This document shows positions 1 to 7,270 of a DNA stretch of 9,945 nt, piece after piece. The notes beneath the pieces are model-generated. The model worked only from the letters and a program-made list of their open reading frames with translations. It did no database searches and was not told the DNA's origin. The stretch is from Gammaproteobacteria bacterium (GTDB lineage: Bacteria; Pseudomonadota; Gammaproteobacteria; SZUA-140). Positions within the stretch are counted from its first letter, which is position 1; the number at the start of each line of letters is the position of its first letter. The position numbers and the translations under genes are program-made. The DNA lies in the NCBI GenBank assembly GCA_003230195.1, contig QIHH01000076.1, positions 1-9,945 on the forward strand. Direction: 5' to 3'.

Positions 1-231
1 TGATTCAACAAGTTGAATCATGTCTGGCGTCATTTTGATGGCCTTAACCGCTTCTGTACGCCGCTCATCACTCTGGCTCTGTGCTTGCTTGTAGCGATAC
101 CCACGTTCTCCCGCATTGCGCCTGAACTCTCGGCTAATCGGGGGCTGAGTGACACCAACAGTGTCCGCAATAGCCTGCTGACTCATGTTGCTTTTCTTTA
201 GTACGTAAATCTGGCATCGTTGTTCATGAGG
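1..231 (-). pseudogene. IS30-family transposase, N-terminal relic (runs off window)
   Basis: Reading the minus strand from 231 to the window edge gives an open frame with the N-terminal helix-turn-helix region of IS30-family transposases. Its features are HEQRCQIYVLKK, then a helix-turn-helix IADTVGVTQPPISREFRRN, then the family-typical GERGYRYKQAQ. IS30 proteins normally start about ten residues before EQR, but here an in-frame TAA lies at 232-234, immediately before PHEQR. The start and promoter are therefore missing. An internal ATG at 186-184 would lose part of the helix-turn-helix. The catalytic DDE domain, if present, lies outside the window. The left end abuts the IS66 relic on the opposite strand, so this is a truncated gene at a rearrangement junction. 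Family assignment rests on recognised motifs, not on a search. Confidence 0.75.
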
Positions 232-236
232 TTATG

Positions 237-461
237 CACTTATTATACGAATTCAGGTTTACCAACAATAGGGCTGAACGAGATTTAAGGATGTCCAAGG
301 TTAAGCAAAAGGTATCAAGCTGCTTCAGAGTAAAGCGCTATGCTCAGGCATATTGCAGAATATCGAGCTATTTACAGATGATGGCGAATAAAGGATATAA
401 CCCGCTCATTGCTATTCAAATGGCGCTTGCCGGTGAAATCGACTCGCTAGGGGGTGAGTAG
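237..461 (+). pseudogene. IS66-family transposase, C-terminal relic
   Basis: About 75 codons match the C-terminal end of IS66-family transposases. The signature FTNNRAERDLRMSKVKQK is followed by SSCFR and RISSYLQMMANKGYNPLIAI, the usual NNxAERDLRMxKVKQKxSGCFR pattern with its trailing helix. In this family the acidic residue in the NNxAE motif belongs to the DDE catalytic set; the other two and the whole N-terminal three quarters are absent. The frame stays open upstream of 237, but the residues there (SKRVLSF..., through the IS30 relic) do not resemble IS66. The in-frame ATG at 234 is therefore probably not a real start. It ends at TAG 459-461. It is a non-functional remnant. Confidence 0.82.
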
Positions 462-651
462 TTACAATAATTGTTTAAAATGAACCTCTTGTTTTCCACT
501 CAAAGTAATAAAGAAGATAACCATCAGTTCATGCATCTTGATTTTCGCAGTTCTTTATGGTTTGAAAAATGATGGGGTATCAAAAATTCGATTTTGATAT
601 CGGCCCGGGTTCAAAACCGGGCCGATTGTTAGTGAAAATATTGATTAATCG
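462..651. other. Intergenic spacer with two adjacent inverted repeats
   Basis: No coding frame is supported here. The spacer lies between the IS66 relic and the 3' end of the secreted-protein gene. The only structure seen is an AT-rich inverted repeat at 578-599 (TATCAAAA / TTTTGATA, 6-nt loop) and the GC-rich hairpin at 601-624. I could not recognise an intact IS terminal repeat. Confidence 0.5.
601..624 (-). terminator. Probable terminator hairpin for the secreted-protein gene
   Basis: CGGCCCGG (601-608) pairs with CCGGGCCG (617-624) around an 8-nt loop, a strong 8-bp GC stem 28 nt past the stop codon at 652-654. On the minus strand the following sequence is ATATCAAAATCG then a run of five T, so there is no immediate classic U-tract. 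The adjacent AT-rich hairpin (578-599) may contribute. The minus-strand direction is inferred from gene position. Confidence 0.55.
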
Positions 652-1515
652 TTATTTATATCTATATCTAACTTTGACGTTCTTGAAAGAGATGTAGTAA
701 ACGAAACGATGCATAAGCGGTATATTCGCATTTGGCTGGCCATTTGGAATATCGATGAAAGATAAATTGAGATTTATCTTTTCCGGATACACCTTGCCTT
801 CCGAGGCTTTCGACATATCGAAAACTTCACCAGAAGTAGTACGTATTACGCCATCATCACCACGAAGTTCTTCGGAAAGTAGAACATGCCCCCCCCACAG
901 AGATCCTTTCGGACCAACGAAAGGTAAAGATCCTGATGCATCAGGATAGGGGTTGTCAAAACGTTGACCATTAAGCGTAATTTTTGCTGGGCCCCAAGTA
1001 GCAAGCTGGGCAAAAAATGTAGGGGTCACCGGCCCACCAACACCAGTATCACCATGAAGATAAACATTAGTGGTGATCGGGTCACCAATAATATCCGTCA
1101 CCGAATCCCTAGATGATCCTATACGTATTCCAGTAGGATGACGTGGCGGCCCAAAAGTATCTTGTCTGTATGTCCAGTGACCGTATTCATCTTTCCACCT
1201 AGCTCTAATTGTCCCGGTGTTGGCAATTGGATTTATCTCCAGTCTGGCGTGACCTCTGATCGGCGTGAGTGCTTCCCCTCCCCAATCGAAGGAATCGACA
1301 GGCGCTGCTGGAACACCATTGACGCTATCAGTAACCGGGCCCATAATCCGGCGGACACGTACCGGATTACTAGCTTTAATGGAAATATGTGTGCTGCTTT
1401 TTACTCCCGGAGCAGTGCCACTGCCTTTACCAACTCCATGTGCAGCGGCGCCGCCAGCCCATAGCGCAATGGCCAACCCACTGGTGACGATACCAGTATA
1501 TATTGAGTATTTCAT
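652..1515 (-). CDS. Secreted protein of unknown function
   Basis: This encodes a 287-residue protein that I do not recognise as a named family. It starts with a good Sec signal peptide: MKYSIYT, a hydrophobic stretch to about residue 22, then AAA at 23-25 with probable cleavage before HGVGKG. The mature part is rich in Gly, Pro and Asn with no further membrane segment. It has conspicuous aromatic blocks (WKDEYGHWTYR, NVYLHGDTGVGG, FFAQLATWGPAKITLNGQ), which suggests a beta-rich periplasmic or extracellular protein. There is no lipobox. The frame extends upstream to 1701, but I chose ATG 1513-1515. It begins the signal peptide and has AAGGGGAA (minus) about 8 nt upstream, whereas the upstream 62 codons look like noncoding DNA. 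The gene stands alone, flanked by transposase relics on both sides. Codons at 886-897 contain an unbroken run of eight G. Confidence 0.75.
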   Translation of the reverse strand: MKYSIYTGIVTSGLAIALWAGGAAAHGVGKGSGTAPGVKSSTHISIKASNPVRVRRIMGPVTDSVNGVPAAPVDSFDWGGEALTPIRGHARLEINPIANTGTIRARWKDEYGHWTYRQDTFGPPRHPTGIRIGSSRDSVTDIIGDPITTNVYLHGDTGVGGPVTPTFFAQLATWGPAKITLNGQRFDNPYPDASGSLPFVGPKGSLWGGHVLLSEELRGDDGVIRTTSGEVFDMSKASEGKVYPEKINLNLSFIDIPNGQPNANIPLMHRFVYYISFKNVKVRYRYK

Positions 1516-1650
1516 TTTGAGTATTCCCCTTCTCTTTAAAATATTTGTAGATAATATTACGTTGATTGACCGTGATAATTTGGTCGCCAGCACGAAGAAG
1601 TCTGTCAGCTTCCCTGCTAATTGGTTTGTTAATGGACCCCCCTGTTCTAG

Positions 1651-1679
1651 ACAGTAGCTTAAGATAGAGGGACTGTCAA
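1651..1679 (-). promoter_or_regulatory. Possible promoter for the secreted-protein gene
   Basis: On the minus strand a perfect -35 TTGACA (1679-1674) is followed 17 nt later by TACTGT (1656-1651), a weak -10 match. It lies about 135 nt upstream of the ATG at 1515, giving a long leader. The adjacent short inverted repeat ACAGT/ACTGT and the T-rich flank could instead be a relic IS end, in which case an IS would be supplying the -35. Low confidence. Confidence 0.3.
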
Positions 1680-1779
1680 AAAAACCCGAATTCCCAAACA
1701 AAATTTCATCCGTGGTCCAAGAAGTTAAAGGGTTAAAAGTTAAAAGAGATGTAGATCAGCCACTGACGAATTTTTATGC

Positions 1780-2226
1780 TTTCCAGAAAAAAAGGGATAA
1801 CATTTTTTGGTGGTTGTACTGCTGCGCAATAAACCGTACCTAACATTTCCCATGCACAGTCAAATAAGTTGCTCTGTAATAAAGCGTAAAACGTTAATAT
1901 CGCCAGACCACCTTGCTCTTTCCAACACATACCTGATCCTATTGGCAAATTAGCTTCTGCTAGCTCAGCATATCGACAACGTTGTTTGTTGTTTTTAAAA
2001 TAGTTTATTTCTGTCTGTAACGTGATTTTTTCTCAGGGTTTTTCAACAAATAACTTATGTACGCTATGGTTTTACTGATCATTTTTTTGTCGTGTCGCAA
2101 AATAGACTTGTATTTTGAAAATTCGGCACCGGCTTTAATGTCTTTTACGCCATAGGTAATTTCAAATGCTTTTTTCAAATATTCTGCCGCATGGTAAAAA
2201 TCTAAAACAGACTCTTCATCGGGTAG
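1780..2226 (-). pseudogene. ISKra4-like DDE transposase, frameshifted and internally deleted
   Basis: The minus strand carries two frames that join into one transposase C-terminal half. The first (2226 to about 2010) reads LPDEESVLDFYHAAEYLKKAF and then SKYKSILRHDKKM, ending in a premature TAA. The second (about 2030 to 1780) reads NYFKNNKQRCRYAELAEAN, then LPIGSG, then MCWKEQGGLAILTFYALLQS, and later CAWEMLGTVY. The break is a one-base shift inside the A-run of the codons for PEKK. A further in-frame loss joins GSG directly to MCWKE. Family members usually have about 15-20 residues there (GSGVVEAAC...SGMRW), which carry a catalytic Glu. The N-terminal half is missing. I recognise the pattern as ISKra4-type, but the exact family needs a database search. 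The gene is dead. Confidence 0.65.
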
Positions 2227-2372
2227 AATGAGCGATTAACATCGCGTCCGTTTTTACGAACTGGCTAATAGCACCGGCAAATTTTTTGATATGCATCGGG
2301 TTAGCGACAACAAAAGAAATTTTTGCTGCTAAGCAGGCAAAAATGGCGAGCTTAGGGGTGAGTTGAACAGTT
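2225..2372 (-). pseudogene. IS110-family transposase, N-terminal domain relic
   Basis: A minus-strand frame reads ISFVVANPMHIKKFAGAIS and then QFVKTDA, followed by LIAHS. This is the hallmark VVNPxxVKxFAxAxxxxxKTDAxDAxxIAxY region of the IS110 RuvC-like DEDD transposase. Here the DAxD step is lost: TDA is followed directly by MLIAH. Only about 45 residues survive. The frame stays open to about 2372 (QLTPKLAIF), so it overlaps the last codons and stop of waaL in another register. At its other end it runs directly into the ISKra4-like relic at 2226, so two decayed elements are spliced together. No function is expected. Confidence 0.6.
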
Positions 2373-3638
2373 ACTCTTCAGCTTAATCTGCTCGACCTCT
2401 CGTACACATCTTACATGCCACGCAAAAAAAACAGCTAAATAGAGTAGAAAAATCGATGCAAAATTACCTTTAATAAAAGTAGATGCATCTGTTAACGAAA
2501 ATACCATCAAACCAACAATATGAACTGTGCCAAGCAATGCGGTATAAGTAGCCTGCTGTCGGGTACTAATGAAATAGTAGAGTGGATAGAGAATCATCAG
2601 CAGAAATGCAATCAAGCCAACAGTCCCCCTCGAAAAAAGCGCCTCGGCATAAGCATTATGAGGATGAGCACTTTCAGCAACATCAGCGCGAATCTTTCCT
2701 GCGCGGGCATATTCGTGTGCCACCTCCGTATAATTACCTCTCCCCACGCCAAATACAGGCGAATCCCAAAATGCCATCCCGGAAAAGCGCCACATTTCTA
2801 GGCGCGTTGATGTGCTTGTTATTTTTTGTGTAGAATCCGCTTCTTTTCCACTCTCAAAGTACGTACTGGTTTCATCAATCGCAACATCAACACGCTCCTT
2901 TACTACCTCAACCATCGTATAGGTACCAATCAGTCCAATGATTACGACTGCCACCGCAACATACCGCTGCCAACTGGCCAACGACATGATGATAATTAAT
3001 AACATCATGACGACCAAACCCAGATATGCGCCACGTGAACCTGACAACGCAACAGCAAACAGAGCGCCGACAAATAATGGCAAGAGCAACCACCTTTTCT
3101 CACACTGGAACTTCCATTGAATCAAAAGCCATGCTGCGATCATCGCGGCAAAAGGCCCAATTAAATTGGGGCTATAAATCCCTGTCGCCCGACTCAAATT
3201 CACCACATAAACATCGAAATAGGCCTGCACAGCCACCACTATCGCGGCAGCCATACAACCCCATAACAACCAACGACCAGACTGCCAATAGTTTCGTAAC
3301 ATCAAATAAATAGGGATGATTGCTAAATAGCGAATTTCGACCCCGAGGTAACGCGTCTGCTGTTCACTCCAGTCATTGATCAGTGATGACAAAATATAGG
3401 TTAAAAAATAGATCGCAATAAAATAAAGCAATAAACGCTCTTCAGGAAAAAGCTGCGTCTGCAGCGGACGGTAAAGGATGGTTAATGAAATCAAAAAAAT
3501 TAACGTGTAGATACCACTAAACCAGTGAGCTAGGCTGATACCAAAAATGGGGAATAGAAATAACAGGCCACATACGATTCGCTCACGCCATTGTTCAATA
3601 CCACCTCTCATCAGAATGTTTTCAATTGGCACTAGCAC
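2352..3638 (-). CDS. waaL: O-antigen ligase (WaaL/Wzy_C family membrane protein)
   Basis: A polytopic inner-membrane protein of about 428 residues with roughly eleven hydrophobic segments. It shows the Wzy_C signature: SGSRGAYLG near residues 199-207, then a large periplasmic loop (about 245-340) containing HPHNAYAEALFSRG near 325. In the ligase family this His and the Arg residues act in transferring undecaprenyl-linked O-antigen to lipid A-core. The fold is shared with Wzy polymerases and other oligosaccharide ligases, so the ligase role comes mainly from the adjacent core-heptose genes. Start: GTG 3638-3636 has GGAG six bases upstream and overlaps the waaF stop (GTGCTAG), implying translational coupling. 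TTG 3656 and ATG 3611 are alternatives. It is the last gene of the operon. The extreme C-terminus (NCSTHP) coincides with the edge of the IS110 relic and may be substituted. Confidence 0.8.
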   Translation of the reverse strand: MLVPIENILMRGGIEQWRERIVCGLLFLFPIFGISLAHWFSGIYTLIFLISLTILYRPLQTQLFPEERLLLYFIAIYFLTYILSSLINDWSEQQTRYLGVEIRYLAIIPIYLMLRNYWQSGRWLLWGCMAAAIVVAVQAYFDVYVVNLSRATGIYSPNLIGPFAAMIAAWLLIQWKFQCEKRWLLLPLFVGALFAVALSGSRGAYLGLVVMMLLIIIMSLASWQRYVAVAVVIIGLIGTYTMVEVVKERVDVAIDETSTYFESGKEADSTQKITSTSTRLEMWRFSGMAFWDSPVFGVGRGNYTEVAHEYARAGKIRADVAESAHPHNAYAEALFSRGTVGLIAFLLMILYPLYYFISTRQQATYTALLGTVHIVGLMVFSLTDASTFIKGNFASIFLLYLAVFFAWHVRCVREVEQIKLKSNCSTHP

Positions 3639-4672
3639 TTCACGCTCCGACGACAATGCTCATAAATACTATCAACTGTTATATTATGCAGGCACTGCAA
3701 GTGCTTTTCTGGTGGTTTACGCGGGCACTCGCGCTCAAAACAAGGGCTACACTCAACGTCTGCATAACAGACATCAGTCAATGATGTCAGTGGCGGGGTA
3801 TAAGCCGGTGTTGACGAACCATAAATTGCGATAACATGTCGTCCGGTGGCAGCCGCAATATGCATTAAGCCAGAATCATTACAGACCACCCGTTTACATA
3901 ACGCAATCAGATCAACCACATCCACCAGTTTAGTTTTTCCGGAAAGGTCAACCACCGCTGGCGCAATTTCAGCGATCGCAGCACAACTCGGCTGATCTTT
4001 GGGTGAACCAAACAACCACACCTGATTGCCATCAGCTATCAGGCGATTGGCAAGTTCACCATAATATTCAATCGGCCAGCACTTTGCTGGGCCATACTCA
4101 GCACCCGCCATAAAGCCAACCACTGGCAGGTCAATATTCAGTGAAAATTGCGCCATTAATTTGCTTTGATTGACACTGTCTATGGTGAGATGAGGTTGTG
4201 GGATAGTGCTAGGAGGAAGCGATGCATCACTCGCCAGCCCCAATGAGACATAACGCTGCACTGTCTGCATCAATACTGATTTATCAAGTGGCCGAATATC
4301 GTTCAGTAAGCCATAGCGCATTTCACCGCGATAGCCGATGCGTTGTGGAATCTTTGCAGCGGCAGGTACTATTGCCGATTTCCATGAGCGCGGGATAATA
4401 ATCGCCTGGTCATAATGACGCGCCTGCAGCGATTTACCCAAGCGGTAGCGCAGCCCTGGTTCAAATTGCCCCTGAACCAGCGGCATTTCGATAATGTCAT
4501 TTATCTCAGGCATCCGGCCCAATAAATCACCCGACCATTGCGGCGCAACGACATCGATCAAGACACCCGAATAACGCTGTTGCAAAGTGATAAACAGACT
4601 CTGCGCCATCACCATATCGCCAACCCATGAAGGGCCAACCACAAGAATACGCTGAGGTGCTGGTGATACCAT
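3632..4672 (-). CDS. waaF: ADP-heptose:LPS heptosyltransferase II
   Basis: A 346-residue GT9-family glycosyltransferase, the usual WaaF length (348 in E. coli). It transfers the second L-glycero-D-manno-heptose from ADP-heptose to heptose I of the LPS inner core on the cytoplasmic membrane face. Diagnostic segments are ILVVGPSWVGDMVMAQSLF near the N-terminus, GYRGEMRYGLLND around residue 114, GAEYGPAKCWP around 190, and CNDSGLMHIAAATGR around 264, the donor-binding loop. The C-terminal Cys cluster (five Cys between about 302 and 327) occurs in many non-enteric WaaF proteins. ATG 4672-4670 is preferred over an upstream TTG at 4678; no strong Shine-Dalgarno is visible. It follows hldD by 33 nt and overlaps waaL by 7 nt. 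No waaC (heptosyltransferase I) is in the window. Confidence 0.95.
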   Translation of the reverse strand: MVSPAPQRILVVGPSWVGDMVMAQSLFITLQQRYSGVLIDVVAPQWSGDLLGRMPEINDIIEMPLVQGQFEPGLRYRLGKSLQARHYDQAIIIPRSWKSAIVPAAAKIPQRIGYRGEMRYGLLNDIRPLDKSVLMQTVQRYVSLGLASDASLPPSTIPQPHLTIDSVNQSKLMAQFSLNIDLPVVGFMAGAEYGPAKCWPIEYYGELANRLIADGNQVWLFGSPKDQPSCAAIAEIAPAVVDLSGKTKLVDVVDLIALCKRVVCNDSGLMHIAAATGRHVIAIYGSSTPAYTPPLTSLTDVCYADVECSPCFERECPRKPPEKHLQCLHNITVDSIYEHCRRSVKC

Positions 4673-4705
4673 TATCAATTTATTCGTTCAGGAAATCGTA
4701 AAAGA

Positions 4706-5653
4706 TCAACGATTCAACCATGCCAGATAGGCATGCACGCCCTCTTCAACCGTCTTAAAATCAGCACGATAGCCAGCCGTCCGCAATGCTCCAATATCCG
4801 CTTCGGTAAAACTCTGGTAGCTGCCCTTGAGGTGATCAGGGAATGGAATGTACTCAAGCTTGCCCTTATTGTGATAACTGATCACCGCATTGGCGACATC
4901 GTTAAAACTCTGACTACGCCCGGTACCCAAATTGAAAATACCCGAACAATTTTGGTTTTCAAAACACCATAGATTCACATCCACCACATCACTCACATAG
5001 ACAAAGTCACGGCGCTGTTCACCATCACCATAACCATCACACCCTTCAAACAGGCGTACCACTTCATCACCAGCCAGTAGCTGATTATTCAAGTGAAACG
5101 CAACACTCGACATGCTCCCTTTATGTTGCTCACGCGGCCCGTAAACATTGAAGTAACGGAAACCAACCACCTGACTCTCAGCACTCGGCAGAATGCGACG
5201 CACATACTGGTCAAACAGGAATTTGGAGTAGCCGTAAACATTTAAAGGCTCTTCAAACTGACGCCCCTCTTTAAAATCAGGGCCAGCACCATAAACTGAC
5301 GCGGATGATGCGTAAAGATAAGGAATCTTATGTTCCAAGCAGTAATGCAACAGTGACTTTGAATACTCAAAGTTATTTTGCATCATGTATTTTCCATCCC
5401 ACTCAGTGGTAGATGAGCAGGCACCCTCATGAAAAATCGCATCTACTTCAACCGGAAAACTTTCACCGCTTTCAATAAATGCCAAAAAATCATCTTTATC
5501 CCAATAATCTGCAATTTCACAATCAGAAATATTGCGAAATTTAACCCCATCCTTAAGATCATCGACTACTAAAATGTCTTCACGGCCTCGTTCGTTCAGC
5601 GTCTTTACAATATTACTGCCAATAAAGCCTGCGCCGCCGGTCACAATAATCAT
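4706..5653 (-). CDS. hldD: ADP-L-glycero-D-manno-heptose 6-epimerase
   Basis: A 315-residue extended SDR enzyme that converts ADP-D-glycero- to ADP-L-glycero-D-manno-heptose, the last step in making the core heptose donor. It aligns with E. coli HldD (310 residues) throughout. MIIVTGGAGFIGSNIV carries the NADP-binding GxxGxxG at residues 6-12. HEGACSSTTEWDGKYM, the Ser of YASS at 116 and YGYSK (Tyr140, Lys144) form the active site. RYFNVYGPRE and FNLGTGRSQSF follow. The frame opens with a TTG at 5656, but the next codon, ATG 5653, aligns exactly with the known N-terminus. It has GAGGG eight bases upstream, inside the 18-nt gap after hldE. Nothing is truncated. Confidence 0.97.
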   Translation of the reverse strand: MIIVTGGAGFIGSNIVKTLNERGREDILVVDDLKDGVKFRNISDCEIADYWDKDDFLAFIESGESFPVEVDAIFHEGACSSTTEWDGKYMMQNNFEYSKSLLHYCLEHKIPYLYASSASVYGAGPDFKEGRQFEEPLNVYGYSKFLFDQYVRRILPSAESQVVGFRYFNVYGPREQHKGSMSSVAFHLNNQLLAGDEVVRLFEGCDGYGDGEQRRDFVYVSDVVDVNLWCFENQNCSGIFNLGTGRSQSFNDVANAVISYHNKGKLEYIPFPDHLKGSYQSFTEADIGALRTAGYRADFKTVEEGVHAYLAWLNR

Positions 5654-5671
5654 CAATACAACCCTCTACAC

Positions 5672-7117
5672 TTATTCTGTCTGCGATGACTCGACACCAT
5701 GCCGAATCGTCTCAATGACACTGCTGGTTGAGCAGCCTTCAATAAAGCCAAGCACCTCGACCTTGCCACCATTCTCAATAACACACTTGCCACCAGCGAT
5801 CTCTGTGGGGCGATAGTCGCCACCTTTCACCAATACATTGGGGATCACATGGCAGATCAGACGCTCCGGTGTCTGCTCAGAAAATGGAACCACCCAATCG
5901 ACACTCTCAAGCCCAGCCAATACCGCCATTCGTTGAGCGAGGCTATTCACTGGACGCTCCAGCCCTTTTAATCGTTTAACTGAGGCATCGTCATTCACCG
6001 CAACAATCAGGCGATCACCCAGTTTGCGCGCCTCGGCCAGATAAGAGACATGACCTGCGTGTAAAATATCGAAGCAGCCATTGGTCATCACCACCGTTTC
6101 ACCATGTGACTGCGCATCTCTGACAAAGACTTCGAGGTGATGCTCATCCACCACACCACGTTCAACTTCATTCTGCGCGCGCATTGCGTACTGCAATTCG
6201 GCAACAGTGACACTGGCTGTGCCTAACTTACCAACCACCACACCCGCACCGAGATTGGCCAGCATCGTCGCATCTGCCAATGACTGGCCAGCAGCAACGG
6301 CGGTGGCCAGCACCGAAATCACCGTATCACCGGCACCCGTCACGTCATACACTTCCTGCGCACGTGTCGGTAGATGTAACGCAGACTTGCCATTACATAA
6401 TAAAGTCATCCCTTTTTCACCACGCGTAATCAACAGTGCCTCAAGCTCAAGCTCGGCACGTAGTGCTTCACCTTTTACAACAACCGCTTCATCGTTAGGA
6501 CATGCGCCTACCACCGCTTCAAATTCAGAGAAATTGGGGGTGATCAATGTTGCGCCATGATACTGACTGAAATCCGAGCCCTTTGGGTCAACCAATATCG
6601 CCTTACCGGCCGTGCGTGCGGCGCGAATCAAACCACCCACTTCACTTAATGTGCCCTTACCGTAATCAGACAACACAACCACATCGATATGCGCCAGATG
6701 TGCTTCATAACGCAACTGCATCGCAGCGTAATCATGACCACTAAATGCCTCTTCAAAATCGAGGCGAATCAACTGCTGATGGCGGCTCATAATGCGCAAC
6801 TTGGTCACCGTGGTGTAGGCTGCATCCTCTTCAAACGCACATTTCACCCCAGCAGACTCAAGCCTCGCCTGTAGCGCATGGGCAACCTCATCGGTACCGG
6901 TCAGGCCGATCACCAGCGGGCAACCACCCAATGTTGCAATGTTAAGCGCCACATTACCAGCGCCACCAGGACGCTCTTCCGTATCGCCCACCCGCACTAC
7001 CGGCACAGGTGCCTCTGGCGAAATACGCGAAGTATCGCCATACCAGTAACGGTCAAGCATCAAATCACCTACCACCAGTACACGGGCGGCATCAAAGGAG
7101 GCCATATTAACTTTCAT
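5672..7117 (-). CDS. hldE: Bifunctional heptose-7-phosphate kinase / heptose-1-phosphate adenylyltransferase
   Basis: A 481-residue two-domain cytoplasmic enzyme. Residues 1 to about 320 are a ribokinase (PfkB) domain with GDLMLDRYWYG, RPGGAGNVALN (about 49-59) and the anion-hole/catalytic DVTGAGDT with Asp264. This domain phosphorylates heptose-7-phosphate at C1. Residues from about 340 form a cytidylyltransferase-like domain with TNGCFDILHAGHVSYL (HAGH at 353-356) and, near the C-terminus, CSTSSVIETI; it attaches AMP from ATP. The N-terminus MKV...VLVVGDLMLDRYW aligns without gaps to E. coli HldE, which fixes ATG 7117-7115 as start over the internal ATG at residue 5. The Shine-Dalgarno is weak (AGAGAGAAA, about 13 nt upstream). 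It is the first gene of the hldE-hldD-waaF-waaL operon and diverges from the DUF6165 gene. Confidence 0.97.
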   Translation of the reverse strand: MKVNMASFDAARVLVVGDLMLDRYWYGDTSRISPEAPVPVVRVGDTEERPGGAGNVALNIATLGGCPLVIGLTGTDEVAHALQARLESAGVKCAFEEDAAYTTVTKLRIMSRHQQLIRLDFEEAFSGHDYAAMQLRYEAHLAHIDVVVLSDYGKGTLSEVGGLIRAARTAGKAILVDPKGSDFSQYHGATLITPNFSEFEAVVGACPNDEAVVVKGEALRAELELEALLITRGEKGMTLLCNGKSALHLPTRAQEVYDVTGAGDTVISVLATAVAAGQSLADATMLANLGAGVVVGKLGTASVTVAELQYAMRAQNEVERGVVDEHHLEVFVRDAQSHGETVVMTNGCFDILHAGHVSYLAEARKLGDRLIVAVNDDASVKRLKGLERPVNSLAQRMAVLAGLESVDWVVPFSEQTPERLICHVIPNVLVKGGDYRPTEIAGGKCVIENGGKVEVLGFIEGCSTSSVIETIRHGVESSQTE

Positions 7118-7160
7118 ATGTATCGCGTAATTTCTCTCTTTTACCTACAAACATCAGTAT

Positions 7161-7189
7161 ATGATACCAATCTGTCAGATAGATTGCAG
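7161..7189 (-). promoter_or_regulatory. Candidate promoter of the hldE operon
   Basis: Minus strand: -35 CTGCAA (7189-7184), 17-nt spacer, -10 TATCAT (7166-7161; five of six match TATAAT). It lies about 45 nt from the hldE ATG. An inverted repeat CAATCT / AGATTG (7168-7173 and 7181-7186) lies within the spacer and could be an operator. The -35 is weak. Confidence 0.4.
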
Positions 7190-7201
7190 GCGTATCTGTC
7201 A
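7170..7201. repeat. Direct repeat ATCTGTCA in the divergent promoter region
   Basis: ATCTGTCA occurs at 7170-7177 and again at 7194-7201, starts 24 bp apart. The first copy is also part of the palindrome ATCTG-T-CAGAT (7170-7180). The pair sits between the two divergent starts, so it is a possible regulator-binding site. The functional reading is inference only. Confidence 0.3.
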
Positions 7202-7232
7202 ATACTCACCTGCACAGGAAGACTTTGCAGTA

Positions 7233-7238
7233 TATAAT
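7233..7238 (+). promoter_or_regulatory. -10 box for the DUF6165 gene
   Basis: A perfect TATAAT lies 33 nt before the start codon. No good -35 is visible 16-18 nt upstream (the best is CTGCAC at 7210-7215), so it may depend on an activator. The Shine-Dalgarno AGGAAA (7262-7267) follows it and fixes the start at ATG 7271. Confidence 0.55.
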
Positions 7239-7270
7239 CTCGTTTTTATCTAACCGAATTCAGGAAACAG

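Noticed and set aside
1..20. Near-perfect palindrome TGATTCAAC-AA-GTTGAATCA at the window edge
   Set aside because: It lies within the IS30 coding frame, and nothing beyond the edge can be seen. It is most simply coding sequence that happens to be symmetrical.
1516..1701. 62-codon N-terminal extension of the secreted protein
   Set aside because: It would bury the signal peptide inside the protein. ATG 1515 has a good ribosome site directly upstream.
2908..3313. Several short open frames on both strands inside waaL
   Set aside because: They are shadows of a long membrane-protein gene, with no ribosome sites and no recognisable motifs.
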